From Spirochaetia bacterium UBA5368 (lineage in GTDB: Bacteria; Spirochaetota; UBA4802; UBA5368), in the NCBI GenBank assembly GCA_002407865.1, contig DHPI01000045.1, positions 20,326 to 29,654 on the forward strand: DNA of 9,329 bases. Direction: 5' to 3'. Both the position numbers and the translations under genes were made by a program. Below the pieces are notes generated by a model. That model did not search any database. It saw only the letters and a program-made list of their open reading frames with translations, and was not told the DNA's origin. Shown here piece after piece: positions 1 to 5,493 of the stretch (the stretch's first letter is position 1; every line of letters begins with the position of its first letter).

Positions 1-456
1 CACCTGAAATGCGATCAGCCTCTTGAGAGGCGTTGTTTTCTGGCGAAGCACAGCAAGCGGATTCGCCGCGAACGGCGCCATTACCACGATCGTCTCGGCG
101 CCGCTGTCGCTGATCTGGTGCGCGATCTCGGAGGCCGATGCGAGAGGATTGACCGGGACGACGATAATGCCGGTTTTAAAACATGCATGCTGTGCGATGA
201 CATACTGAGGCAGGTTGGGCGACATTATCGCGACACGGTCACCTTTTTTAATGCCCATCGAGAGCAGGCCATTTGCGAAACTGCGCGCCCTGGAGTTGCA
301 AAACCCGTACGAGAGGGTGATGTCATTGATGATGAGATACGGCTTGTCGGGATTTTTCTCGGCATGAAAATTAAAGAAATCCCTGAGCGGTGAAGGCGGA
401 TAGTATATCGATTGAGGAACCTGCGCATCATACCATGAGTACCACACCTTTTCCAT
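1..456 (-). CDS. Long-chain acyl-CoA ligase (FadD-like), N-terminal part, cut by window edge
   Basis: The minus strand read from the ATG at 456-454 stays open for 152 codons to the left edge, so the C-terminal part lies outside. The product begins MEKVWYSWYDAQVPQSIYY, like the N-terminus of FadD-type ligases. It continues with an ANL-superfamily core: a KPYLI strand, a GLLSMGIKKGDRVAIMSPN segment (about residues 64-82), LPQYVIAQHACFKTG and a VPVNPL turn, then SDSGAETIVV. In FadD the equivalent stretch reads PNLPQY, VNPL and DSGA. Known family reaction: ATP plus CoA plus a free fatty acid gives acyl-CoA, AMP and PPi. The ATP-binding loop and adenylation motifs are not in view, so chain length and activity cannot be judged. 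A clear GGAGG lies 4 nt before the ATG (465-461). The gene is transcribed divergently from the 2-oxoacid oxidoreductase operon and shares its upstream region. It could also be another AMP-binding ligase, such as a medium-chain or aryl-CoA ligase. Confidence 0.85.
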   Translation of the reverse strand, partial: MEKVWYSWYDAQVPQSIYYPPSPLRDFFNFHAEKNPDKPYLIINDITLSYGFCNSRARSFANGLLSMGIKKGDRVAIMSPNLPQYVIAQHACFKTGIIVVPVNPLASASEIAHQISDSGAETIVVMAPFAANPLAVLRQKTTPLKRLIAFQV

Positions 457-460
457 ATAT

Positions 461-465
461 CCTCC
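461..465 (-). promoter_or_regulatory. Ribosome binding site of the acyl-CoA ligase
   Basis: On the minus strand GGAGG is followed by ATAT and then the ATG at 456. The spacing is short but the match to the anti-Shine-Dalgarno sequence is full. It supports the start at 456 in the frame that carries the ligase homology, rather than the ATG at 467, which opens an unrelated frame. Confidence 0.7.
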
Positions 466-477
466 ATAAAATATAGA

Positions 478-496
478 ATGATAGTTGCCGTATCAT
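478..496. promoter_or_regulatory. Inverted repeat upstream of the ligase gene, candidate operator or promoter element
   Basis: ATGATA (478-483) and TATCAT (491-496) form perfect 6-bp arms around a 7-nt spacer, centred about 31 nt before the ligase start. On the minus strand the distal arm also reads TATCAT, a 5-of-6 match to a -10 box. A TTGAAG (504-499) lies 15 nt upstream of it, so the repeat may overlap the ligase promoter. A repressor site there would block transcription. This is inference: arms of this length also occur by chance in AT-rich DNA. Confidence 0.3.
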
Positions 497-571
497 GACT
501 TCAAAAAATGCCGCGCAATTAACCGAAATCGGCCCGGTGGCGCAAAGTGAAATCATGATTTTTTCTCATTA

Positions 572-587
572 TGTGAAATTATTCACA
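572..587. promoter_or_regulatory. CRP/FNR-family regulator binding site
   Basis: The sequence TGTGAAATTATTCACA contains TGTGA, six bases, then TCACA, which is the consensus core of E. coli CRP sites. The symmetry extends to 6-bp arms (TGTGAA/TTCACA). It lies in the divergent intergenic region, 116 nt before the ligase ATG and about 295 nt before the ferredoxin-subunit ATG, so it could serve either side. A TATAAT at 628-633 on the plus strand would place the site near -61, the classical class I activation distance, but that hexamer is in an AT-rich run. CRP-family proteins with related half-sites (CRP, Vfr, CLP, some FNR/DNR-like) cannot be told apart from the site alone. Confidence 0.55.
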
Positions 588-812
588 GCAAGTCAATATA
601 AATATTTATATATACATTAGATAAATATATAATATTAATATATGTATGTAAATATATAAAAATATAGCATTCGTACATGTGCTGCAACTACGAGGCAAGT
701 TTCACATTACGGACGATGATGCCCGCGTATTTGTTTCTTTTTATAAAAACTAAAAAAGTCTTTGACAAATATAATTGCTGAACAACTTTACTTGTCACGA
801 ATGTTGCTTTTT

Positions 813-841
813 ATGTGCGTGATGGTTTTGCATGATATAAT
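813..841 (+). promoter_or_regulatory. Candidate extended -10 promoter for the oxidoreductase operon
   Basis: TGATATAAT at 833-841 is a perfect extended -10 (TG, one base, TATAAT), starting 49 nt before the ferredoxin-subunit ATG. No good -35 lies 16-18 nt upstream (the hexamer at 813-818 is ATGTGC), which extended -10 promoters tolerate. A consensus TTGACA at 762-767 is present, but the hexamers 16-18 nt after it are poor. A second TATAAT at 770-775 is an alternative. The predicted start near 848 would give a leader of about 34 nt. Confidence 0.4.
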
Positions 842-881
842 TGGTAGTGGTTCACAATTTCGTGTCTGGACGGAATATACA

Positions 882-1100
882 ATGGCTAAAACGAAATGCA
901 GGGTTGTCGTCAGGTCGGAGTTTTGCAAGGGATGCAATCTCTGTATAGAATATTGCAAGAAAGGGGCTTTGAAAAGTTCCGGAGAACTGAACACAATGGG
1001 ATATCATTGTGCAACGGCCGACGCCGAAAAGGAATGCATCGGATGCATGGTCTGCACGCTTGTTTGTCCGGAAGTGGCCATAGAGGTGTACAGTGAATAA
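882..1100 (+). CDS. 2-oxoacid:ferredoxin oxidoreductase, ferredoxin (delta) subunit
   Basis: This 72-aa protein carries two CxxCxxCxxxC motifs: C15, C18, C21, C25 and C52, C55, C58, C62. It is therefore a bacterial-type 2[4Fe-4S] ferredoxin like KorD/VorD, passing electrons from the catalytic subunits to free ferredoxin. The second motif ends in the usual Cys-Pro, whereas the first ends in Cys-Lys. Length is normal for a stand-alone delta subunit. I chose the ATG at 882, with a weak purine-rich GGACGG at 868-873 eight nt upstream. The frame is open back to a TTG at 762, but the extra 40 residues look nothing like a ferredoxin and cover the candidate promoter. The next gene overlaps its end by 8 nt, so the subunits are probably translationally coupled. 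Confidence is high for the family and moderate for the exact substrate class. Confidence 0.9.
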   Translation: MAKTKCRVVVRSEFCKGCNLCIEYCKKGALKSSGELNTMGYHCATADAEKECIGCMVCTLVCPEVAIEVYSE

Positions 1101-2160
1101 GGTATTTATCAGCGGAAATCATGCATTTGGCGAAGCCGCAATCCGCGCCGGATGCAGAAGTTATTTCGGGTATCCGATTACGCCGCAGAATGAGCTTGGC
1201 GAATACATGGCGGAAAACCTTCCGAAGGCGGGCGGCGTGTTCGTACAATCTGAAAGCGAAACGGCGGCCATCAATATGGTAATCGGCGCTTCGGCGGCGG
1301 GGGCGCGGGCGATGACATCGTCATCGAGTCCTGGCATCAGCCTGAAGCAGGAAGGAATATCCTTTCTCGCGGGTTTTCAGCTTCCGGCGGTAATTGTTAA
1401 TGTGATGCGCGGCGGTCCCGGTCTTGGAAACATAGCGCCGGCGCAGGGCGATTATTTCCAGGCGACCCGTGGCGGTGGGCATGGAGATTACCGTACGCCG
1501 GTGCTGGCGCCCGCGTCGGTGCAGGAGGTTGCCGACCTGACATTCGACGCATTCGATCTCGCCGACCGGTACCGTACGCCGGTGATGATTCTCGGCGACG
1601 GTATGCTCGGTCAGATGAAAGAGCCGGTTGTATTTCCGGAGCCGATTAAAAATATTCCCGAGAAGGAATGGTCGCTAAAGGGAAGGGGCAACGGGCCGAG
1701 CAGATACATGGCGTCGCTTATTCTTGATACGATGGAAATGGAACGTCACAACTGGGAGCTTGTACGTAAATATCAGGAAATAACCAAACGCGAGGTGCGG
1801 TACGAGACATATATGCTCGACGATGCGAAGGTTGTCGCGGTTGCGTATGGCACCACGGCGCGCATCGCGAAAGCCGCAATCAAGCGCGTACGAAAGGAAG
1901 GCGTGCCGGCGGGGCTTGTGCGCCCGATTACATTGTGGCCGTTCCCGAAGAAAATCCTTCAGGAGCTTGCGCAGCGCGTATCTCAGTTTGTTGTTTTCGA
2001 AATGAGCGCCGGGCAGATGGTGGAAGATGTGCTTCTTTCGCTGGAAGGCAGGGGAAATGTTCATTTTCACGGAAGGCCCGGCGGTGTTGTGCCGACGCCC
2101 CTTGAATTCGCGAGGATTTTATACCGGGAATATCAACGCACAGTGAAGAGTGGATCATGA
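1093..2160 (+). CDS. vorB: 2-oxoacid:ferredoxin oxidoreductase alpha subunit, VorB-like (3-methyl-2-oxobutanoate type)
   Basis: This 355-aa protein is the alpha subunit of a four-subunit 2-oxoacid:ferredoxin oxidoreductase. Such enzymes decarboxylate a 2-oxoacid with CoA to acyl-CoA, CO2 and reduced ferredoxin, or run in reverse. The pyrimidine-binding POR_N domain fills about residues 1-230, with GYPITPQNE (26-34), QSESETAA (52-59, E56 in the conserved glutamate position), TSSSSPGISLKQEG (75-88) and MRGGPGLG (105-112). A transketolase C-like domain II follows at about 245-340 and includes VRPITLWPFP. The QNE after YPITP and the overall wording match proteins annotated VorB more than KorA, whose loop usually reads ITPSSE. 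The start is GTG at 1093, preceded by AGAGGTG (1082-1088) and overlapping the ferredoxin gene by 8 nt. The stop overlaps the beta-subunit ATG (ATGA). Substrate assignment to branched-chain oxoacids is inference from similarity. Confidence 0.88.
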   Translation: MNKVFISGNHAFGEAAIRAGCRSYFGYPITPQNELGEYMAENLPKAGGVFVQSESETAAINMVIGASAAGARAMTSSSSPGISLKQEGISFLAGFQLPAVIVNVMRGGPGLGNIAPAQGDYFQATRGGGHGDYRTPVLAPASVQEVADLTFDAFDLADRYRTPVMILGDGMLGQMKEPVVFPEPIKNIPEKEWSLKGRGNGPSRYMASLILDTMEMERHNWELVRKYQEITKREVRYETYMLDDAKVVAVAYGTTARIAKAAIKRVRKEGVPAGLVRPITLWPFPKKILQELAQRVSQFVVFEMSAGQMVEDVLLSLEGRGNVHFHGRPGGVVPTPLEFARILYREYQRTVKSGS

Positions 2161-2909
2161 AGATATTGAATAAATGGCCGAAATATTATAAAAAGGATGT
2201 CGTGACGCATTATTGCCCTGGCTGCGGCCATGGGATTGTGCACAGAATAGTCGCTGAATTGCTCGAGGAGATGGATCTGGGAAAACGCGCCATCTGCGTC
2301 AATCCCGCTGGATGCGCCGTTCTCGCGTATAAGTATTTCGATATAGATGTCATCGAATCGGCGCACGGGAGAGGAACCGCCATAGCAACGGGCGCCAAGC
2401 GAGTGCGCCCCGACCTTTTCGTGTTTACGTACCAGGGTGATGGCGACCTTTCGGCGATTGGCACCGCGGAAACCATTCATTCCGCGAACCGCGGCGAACA
2501 TATCAGCGTTATATTCATAAACAATGCCGTGTATGGCATGACCGGCGGTCAGATGGCGCCGACGACCCTCATCGGGCAAAAAACGACAACATGCCCCGCG
2601 GGAAGAGACCCAAAGTTTCAGGGCTATCCGCTCCATATAACGGATGTCGTTGCGAATTTTCCGGGTGTCGTCTACGCGGAAAGGGTGGCGGTCAACGGTC
2701 CGGCGGGGATACAAAAAACGAAAAAGGCAATCCAGACCGCGTTTCAGTGCCAGGTTGACGAGCTTGGCTATTCCATTATCGAGGTGCTTTCACCATGCCC
2801 GACGAACTGGAAAAAAACGCCGGCTGATTCCTTTAAATGGATTACCGAGACGATGAGCAAGGAATTTCCTATCGGAGTTTTAACAGATAAGAGAGGCAGT
2901 GGAGCGTAA
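2157..2909 (+). CDS. 2-oxoacid:ferredoxin oxidoreductase beta subunit (TPP-binding), VorA/KorB-like
   Basis: This 250-aa subunit binds thiamine diphosphate and the catalytic [4Fe-4S] cluster. The TPP/Mg motif runs from GDGD (94-97) to NN (122-123), followed by YGMTGGQ (126-132), the classical wording of this family. Cysteines C20 and C23 (HYCPGCGHG), C53 (NPAGC) and C214 (SPCPTNW) sit where the four ligands of the proximal cluster are found in archaeal two-subunit oxoacid oxidoreductases, so the electron path to the ferredoxin subunit looks intact. Length is normal; shorter, PorB-like versions of the family are similar. The ATG overlaps the alpha stop in an ATGA, implying coupled translation and 1:1 stoichiometry. 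By similarity alone the substrate could be 2-oxoisovalerate, 2-oxoglutarate or another 2-oxoacid. Confidence 0.9.
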   Translation: MKILNKWPKYYKKDVVTHYCPGCGHGIVHRIVAELLEEMDLGKRAICVNPAGCAVLAYKYFDIDVIESAHGRGTAIATGAKRVRPDLFVFTYQGDGDLSAIGTAETIHSANRGEHISVIFINNAVYGMTGGQMAPTTLIGQKTTTCPAGRDPKFQGYPLHITDVVANFPGVVYAERVAVNGPAGIQKTKKAIQTAFQCQVDELGYSIIEVLSPCPTNWKKTPADSFKWITETMSKEFPIGVLTDKRGSGA

Positions 2910-2911
2910 TT

Positions 2912-3469
2912 ATGCTGGTCAAAATCATACTTGCGGGTTCGGGCGGTCAGGGTGTGCTGACGGTGGGCAATGTGCTCGGCAATGCCGCGATGCTGGAAAA
3001 CTTTTATGTTACATATCTGCCTGCGTATGGTGCGGCTATGAGGGGCGGTACCGCAAACTGTACAATAAGCATTTCTGACGAGGAAATCGCGTCTCCTGTT
3101 GCGTCGGCGCCGGATTTTGTCGTTTCTATGAACCAGCCATCGACGAATGCATTCATTAATAGGCTTGAACCCGGCGGCCAGATGTTGTATAATTCGAACC
3201 TCGTCGGTTCGATACCCTACAGGGGGGATATTAACAGTTTCCCGATTCCCGCGAACGATATTGCCGTTGCCATCGGCAGCGAAAGATCTGCAAATATGGT
3301 GATGCTCGGGGCGTTTATCAAGCAGACGAACGTTATCAAAATCGATACCGTGTACAAGAGCATTGAATACATGATGGGCGAGAGAAAGAAACAACTGGAA
3401 ATCAGCATGAAGGCCGTCGCCGCGGGATACAACGGGTTTCCCTTCGGCAACGGCAACGGTTTGGTTTAG
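2912..3469 (+). CDS. 2-oxoacid:ferredoxin oxidoreductase gamma subunit
   Basis: This 185-aa protein matches the gamma domain of pyruvate/ketoisovalerate oxidoreductases (KorC/VorC/PorG type). It opens with IILAGSGGQGVLTVG (5-19), the family's N-terminal signature. It continues with YLPAYGAAMRGGTANC and an SDEEIASP segment, both highly typical. The gamma domain packs against alpha and beta and contributes to CoA handling in known structures. Length matches the family norm of about 180-190. The start is ATG at 2912, with GGAG (2901-2904) 7 nt upstream and only 2 nt after the beta stop. It completes the delta-alpha-beta-gamma set, so the enzyme should be a full four-subunit complex. There is no sign of truncation or frameshift. 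Confidence 0.9.
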   Translation: MLVKIILAGSGGQGVLTVGNVLGNAAMLENFYVTYLPAYGAAMRGGTANCTISISDEEIASPVASAPDFVVSMNQPSTNAFINRLEPGGQMLYNSNLVGSIPYRGDINSFPIPANDIAVAIGSERSANMVMLGAFIKQTNVIKIDTVYKSIEYMMGERKKQLEISMKAVAAGYNGFPFGNGNGLV

Positions 3470-3548
3470 CGTTTGATTCGTCCGTAATCCGGGCGCAATT
3501 TGACGCGATCCGAATTGAACAGAACTATTTGAAAAAGAGGTGATTGAT

Positions 3549-3977
3549 ATGCCAGTTACGCAGGTAAGCGTGTCGGTAGAAAACAAACCGGGTAGATTGA
3601 ACGAAGTATGCGATATTTTGGAGAAAGAACATATTAATATAAAAGCCATCATGGCCTCAACCGTCATGGCGCCGGTGCAGGTGCATATGATCGTAAGTGA
3701 TCCTGAAAAGGCGGAAAACGTGCTGCGGAACAACGGCCTTACCGTGCGCACATGCGAGGTGATAGCCGTGGCCACGCCCGACCATCCCGGCGGGCTGAAC
3801 GCGGTGCTGCGGCCGCTGATCGAAGCAAGCGTTAATATCGAAACCCTCTATCCTTTCATTAATCTGCGTGGCGATGAGGCGATAGTTATTATGGAAGTCG
3901 ACAAGATCGATGATGCGAAAGCCGTTCTGAAGAAGCACTGGGTAAAAACATACGGTTCTGAGATATATAGAAACTGA
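3549..3977 (+). CDS. Tandem ACT-domain protein, probable amino-acid sensor
   Basis: This 142-aa protein consists of two ACT domains and nothing else. ACT1 (about 4-70) begins with VSVSVENKPGRL. ACT2 (about 71-140) begins with CEVIAVATPDHPGGL. Both have the beta-strand, then PG(R/G)L loop and helix that form the amino-acid-binding edge in characterised ACT domains. No catalytic or DNA-binding domain is present. Similar small double-ACT proteins are found beside aryl-CoA ligase and oxoacid:ferredoxin oxidoreductase genes in anaerobes, which suggests allosteric control or feedback by an amino acid; the ligand is unknown. I chose the ATG at 3549 because AGAGGTGA (3536-3543) is a strong ribosome binding site at proper distance. 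The in-frame GTG at 3540 is part of that site. It lies 79 nt after the gamma gene on the same strand and just before a terminator-like hairpin, so it is probably the last gene of the operon. Function is not proven. Confidence 0.85.
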   Translation: MPVTQVSVSVENKPGRLNEVCDILEKEHINIKAIMASTVMAPVQVHMIVSDPEKAENVLRNNGLTVRTCEVIAVATPDHPGGLNAVLRPLIEASVNIETLYPFINLRGDEAIVIMEVDKIDDAKAVLKKHWVKTYGSEIYRN

Positions 3978-4002
3978 GCGCCATTGTATTTCGGCGATTG
4001 TG

Positions 4003-4027
4003 AGGCGGGGATTACACCCCCGCCTTT
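4003..4027 (+). terminator. Rho-independent terminator-like hairpin after the oxidoreductase/ACT operon
   Basis: AGGCGGGG (4003-4010) pairs perfectly with CCCCGCCT (4018-4025) around a 7-nt loop, ATTACAC, giving a very GC-rich 8-bp stem. Two further T residues follow, then CGCGTTT, so the U tract is poor. It lies 26 nt after the ACT-protein stop and before the next gene on the same strand, a natural transcription boundary. Confidence 0.7.
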
Positions 4028-4090
4028 CGCGTTTCCCGGCGAGGCAAAAAAATGCATGATGCGGAAGCGACGGGTTCGGTTAAAAAGTTA

Positions 4091-4120
4091 TTGAAGTTAT
4101 TCTCCATGCCGCACTATCAT
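4091..4120 (+). promoter_or_regulatory. Possible promoter of the membrane acyltransferase gene
   Basis: TTGAAG (4091-4096) and TATCAT (4115-4120) are separated by 18 nt and match sigma-70 boxes at 4 and 5 positions. The predicted start near 4127 leaves almost no leader before the ATG at 4140 and would exclude the ATG at 4119. It is plausible because a terminator lies just upstream, but the short leader is a weakness. Confidence 0.35.
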
Positions 4121-4139
4121 GAGAGGAATGGTCTGTGGT

Positions 4140-5270
4140 ATGAACGCCGATAACAACCGGATACTCTCCCTTGACGTATTCCGCGGTATCACCATCGCGG
4201 CGATGATTATCGTCAACAACATGGGCGATTGGTCACATGTCTACGAACCGTTGCGGCATTCCCGGTGGCACGGTCTGTCAGCCGCCGATTGTATCTTCCC
4301 TTTTTTTCTCTTTATCATGGGTGTTGCCATTCCTGTTTCCTTTTCCGGGTACACGCGCTCCGTTGATGCCGGCCGCGTTTTGCTGATGAAGATTATTCGG
4401 CGCTCACTGATTCTGTTTGCATTGGGATTTCTACTGAATCTTGTCCCGCGATTTAGCTTCAGTGACGTGCGGATACCTGGCGTCTTGCAGCGTATCGCGG
4501 TGTGCTATTTCGCGGCGTCGATTCTTTACACGCACACGAGAACACACAGGTGGATGCTTCCCGTTGTTGCATGCGGATGTATTGTACTTCACTGGCTGTT
4601 GCTCGCGTGCGTTCCTGTTCCAGGGTTCGGTGCGGGAGATCTAAGCCCGGCGGGCAATCTGAGCCGGTATATCGACCTTGCGGTATTCGGCGGCCATACG
4701 TATGCGCACGCGATTGTTCGGGGAATGGACCCCGAGGGCATACTTGGCACGATATCGGCAATTGCGACGACGCTGTTTGGCGTCATCGCTGGCGGTATGC
4801 TGACTGCGCAATGGACTTCCGAAAAGAAGGCCCGCGAGATGTTTCTTTTCTCCGGTTTTCTTGTCGCAGCGGGATATGTAATGAGTAACTGGCTTCCACT
4901 GAATAAAAGTCTCTGGACCGGCAGTTACGCGGCGTTTACTGCCGGAATCGCGGCTTTTTTTCTGTTGTTTCTCTATAGAATGGTTGATCTCAAGGGGCGT
5001 CGCCTCTGGGCAGGGCCGTTTCGGGTTCTGGGTGTCAACGCTATTACGGTGTACGTCGCGAGCACATTTATTGCGAAGTTGATGGTCGGTTTTACGTTTA
5101 GCTCAGATGAGGGCCAGACGGTTTCTATTAAGAGTTATCTCTACACGCACGGCTTCGCCTTGTGGCTCGATCCGCATATGGCGTCATTCATGTACGCCTT
5201 CGCGTATTTATGTGTGTGGACCGCGATGCTGTATGTTCTATTCAGAAAAAAAATATTTATCCGGATATAA
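4140..5270 (+). CDS. NagX/HGSNAT-like membrane acyltransferase (DUF5009/DUF1624-type)
   Basis: This 376-aa multi-pass membrane protein starts LSLDVFRGITIAAMIIVNN (9-27), then RHSRWHGLSAADCIFPFFLF and IMGVAIP. This is the signature of the bacterial family related to human heparan-alpha-glucosaminide N-acetyltransferase, which moves acetyl groups from cytosolic acetyl-CoA across the membrane onto an amino sugar. H40 in RHSRWHG aligns with the active-site histidine of the human enzyme (H269). Roughly ten hydrophobic segments follow, with a LGVNAITVYVAS segment near residues 301-312 also typical of the family. In-frame ATGs also occur at 4119 and 4128. I prefer 4140 because its product begins close to the conserved LSLDVFRG and a GAGAGG (4121-4126) lies 13 nt upstream, a rather long spacing. 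The gene stands alone between a terminator-like hairpin and the pcnB promoter, so the context gives no substrate. A peptidoglycan or glycan amino sugar is a guess. Confidence 0.82.
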   Translation: MNADNNRILSLDVFRGITIAAMIIVNNMGDWSHVYEPLRHSRWHGLSAADCIFPFFLFIMGVAIPVSFSGYTRSVDAGRVLLMKIIRRSLILFALGFLLNLVPRFSFSDVRIPGVLQRIAVCYFAASILYTHTRTHRWMLPVVACGCIVLHWLLLACVPVPGFGAGDLSPAGNLSRYIDLAVFGGHTYAHAIVRGMDPEGILGTISAIATTLFGVIAGGMLTAQWTSEKKAREMFLFSGFLVAAGYVMSNWLPLNKSLWTGSYAAFTAGIAAFFLLFLYRMVDLKGRRLWAGPFRVLGVNAITVYVASTFIAKLMVGFTFSSDEGQTVSIKSYLYTHGFALWLDPHMASFMYAFAYLCVWTAMLYVLFRKKIFIRI

Positions 5271-5430
5271 CGCTACATACGCCTGTGTCGGAGAAATAAA
5301 TAATTTGCGTTAGGGAAAATGCGAAGCAATGCCATCCCCTCTCATTTATGGAAGAAAATGACATGCATTGCCTGATTCGAATAAATTATGAAGTATTGCG
5401 CAATTATATATAAATTCATTTATGTTGATG

Positions 5431-5459
5431 TTGACAAGCTGGTATACTGATTTCATTAT
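5431..5459 (+). promoter_or_regulatory. Promoter of the pcnB operon
   Basis: A perfect TTGACA (5431-5436) is followed after 17 nt by CATTAT (5454-5459), a 4-of-6 -10 box, which puts the start near 5466 and leaves a leader of about 28 nt to the ATG at 5494. An extended -10, TGGTATACT (5440-5448), overlaps the spacer and could act as an alternative. The flanking DNA (5390-5480) is AT-rich. The rest of the 223-nt gap after the acyltransferase stop holds no gene and no clear terminator. Confidence 0.55.
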
Positions 5460-5493
5460 ACGTTGTTTGATATTGATAGTATGGTAGAAACCG

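Larger units (their letters stand above)
457..881. other. Divergent intergenic region with AT-rich tract
   Basis: This roughly 425-nt gap holds no convincing gene on either strand. From the ligase side it contains the ligase ribosome binding site, an inverted repeat (478-496), a 12-bp perfect palindrome AAATCATGATTT (550-561), the CRP-like site (572-587), and an extremely AT-rich stretch at about 589-668. That stretch includes a 16-bp palindrome at 596-611. Beyond it, GC content recovers to about 730 and then falls again up to the candidate promoter of the downstream operon. Such an AT-rich block could be an upstream element, an intrinsically bent region or a target of xenogeneic silencers. 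The sequence alone does not decide. Confidence 0.6.

Noticed and set aside
225..467. An 80-codon minus-strand frame starting at the ATG at 467
   Set aside because: It runs antisense through the same DNA as the acyl-CoA ligase start but in a different frame. Only the frame from 456 gives recognisable ligase sequence.
762..881. Upstream TTG start giving the ferredoxin subunit a 40-residue N-terminal extension
   Set aside because: The extension is hydrophobic and unlike any ferredoxin subunit, has no good ribosome binding site, and covers promoter-like sequence. The ATG at 882 gives the usual length.
3500..3528. Possible promoter TTGACG...AACTAT before the ACT gene
   Set aside because: The -10 matches only 3 of 6 positions and there is no terminator after the gamma gene, so readthrough from the oxidoreductase operon is the simpler view.
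2768..3775. A 335-codon minus-strand open frame opposite the beta, gamma and ACT genes
   Set aside because: It lies antisense to three clear genes. Its translation has low-complexity, Arg/His-rich stretches typical of antisense reading and matches no family I know.
5258..5267. Palindrome TATCCGGATA at the end of the acyltransferase gene as a terminator
   Set aside because: It has no loop and no T tract, and it lies inside the coding sequence.
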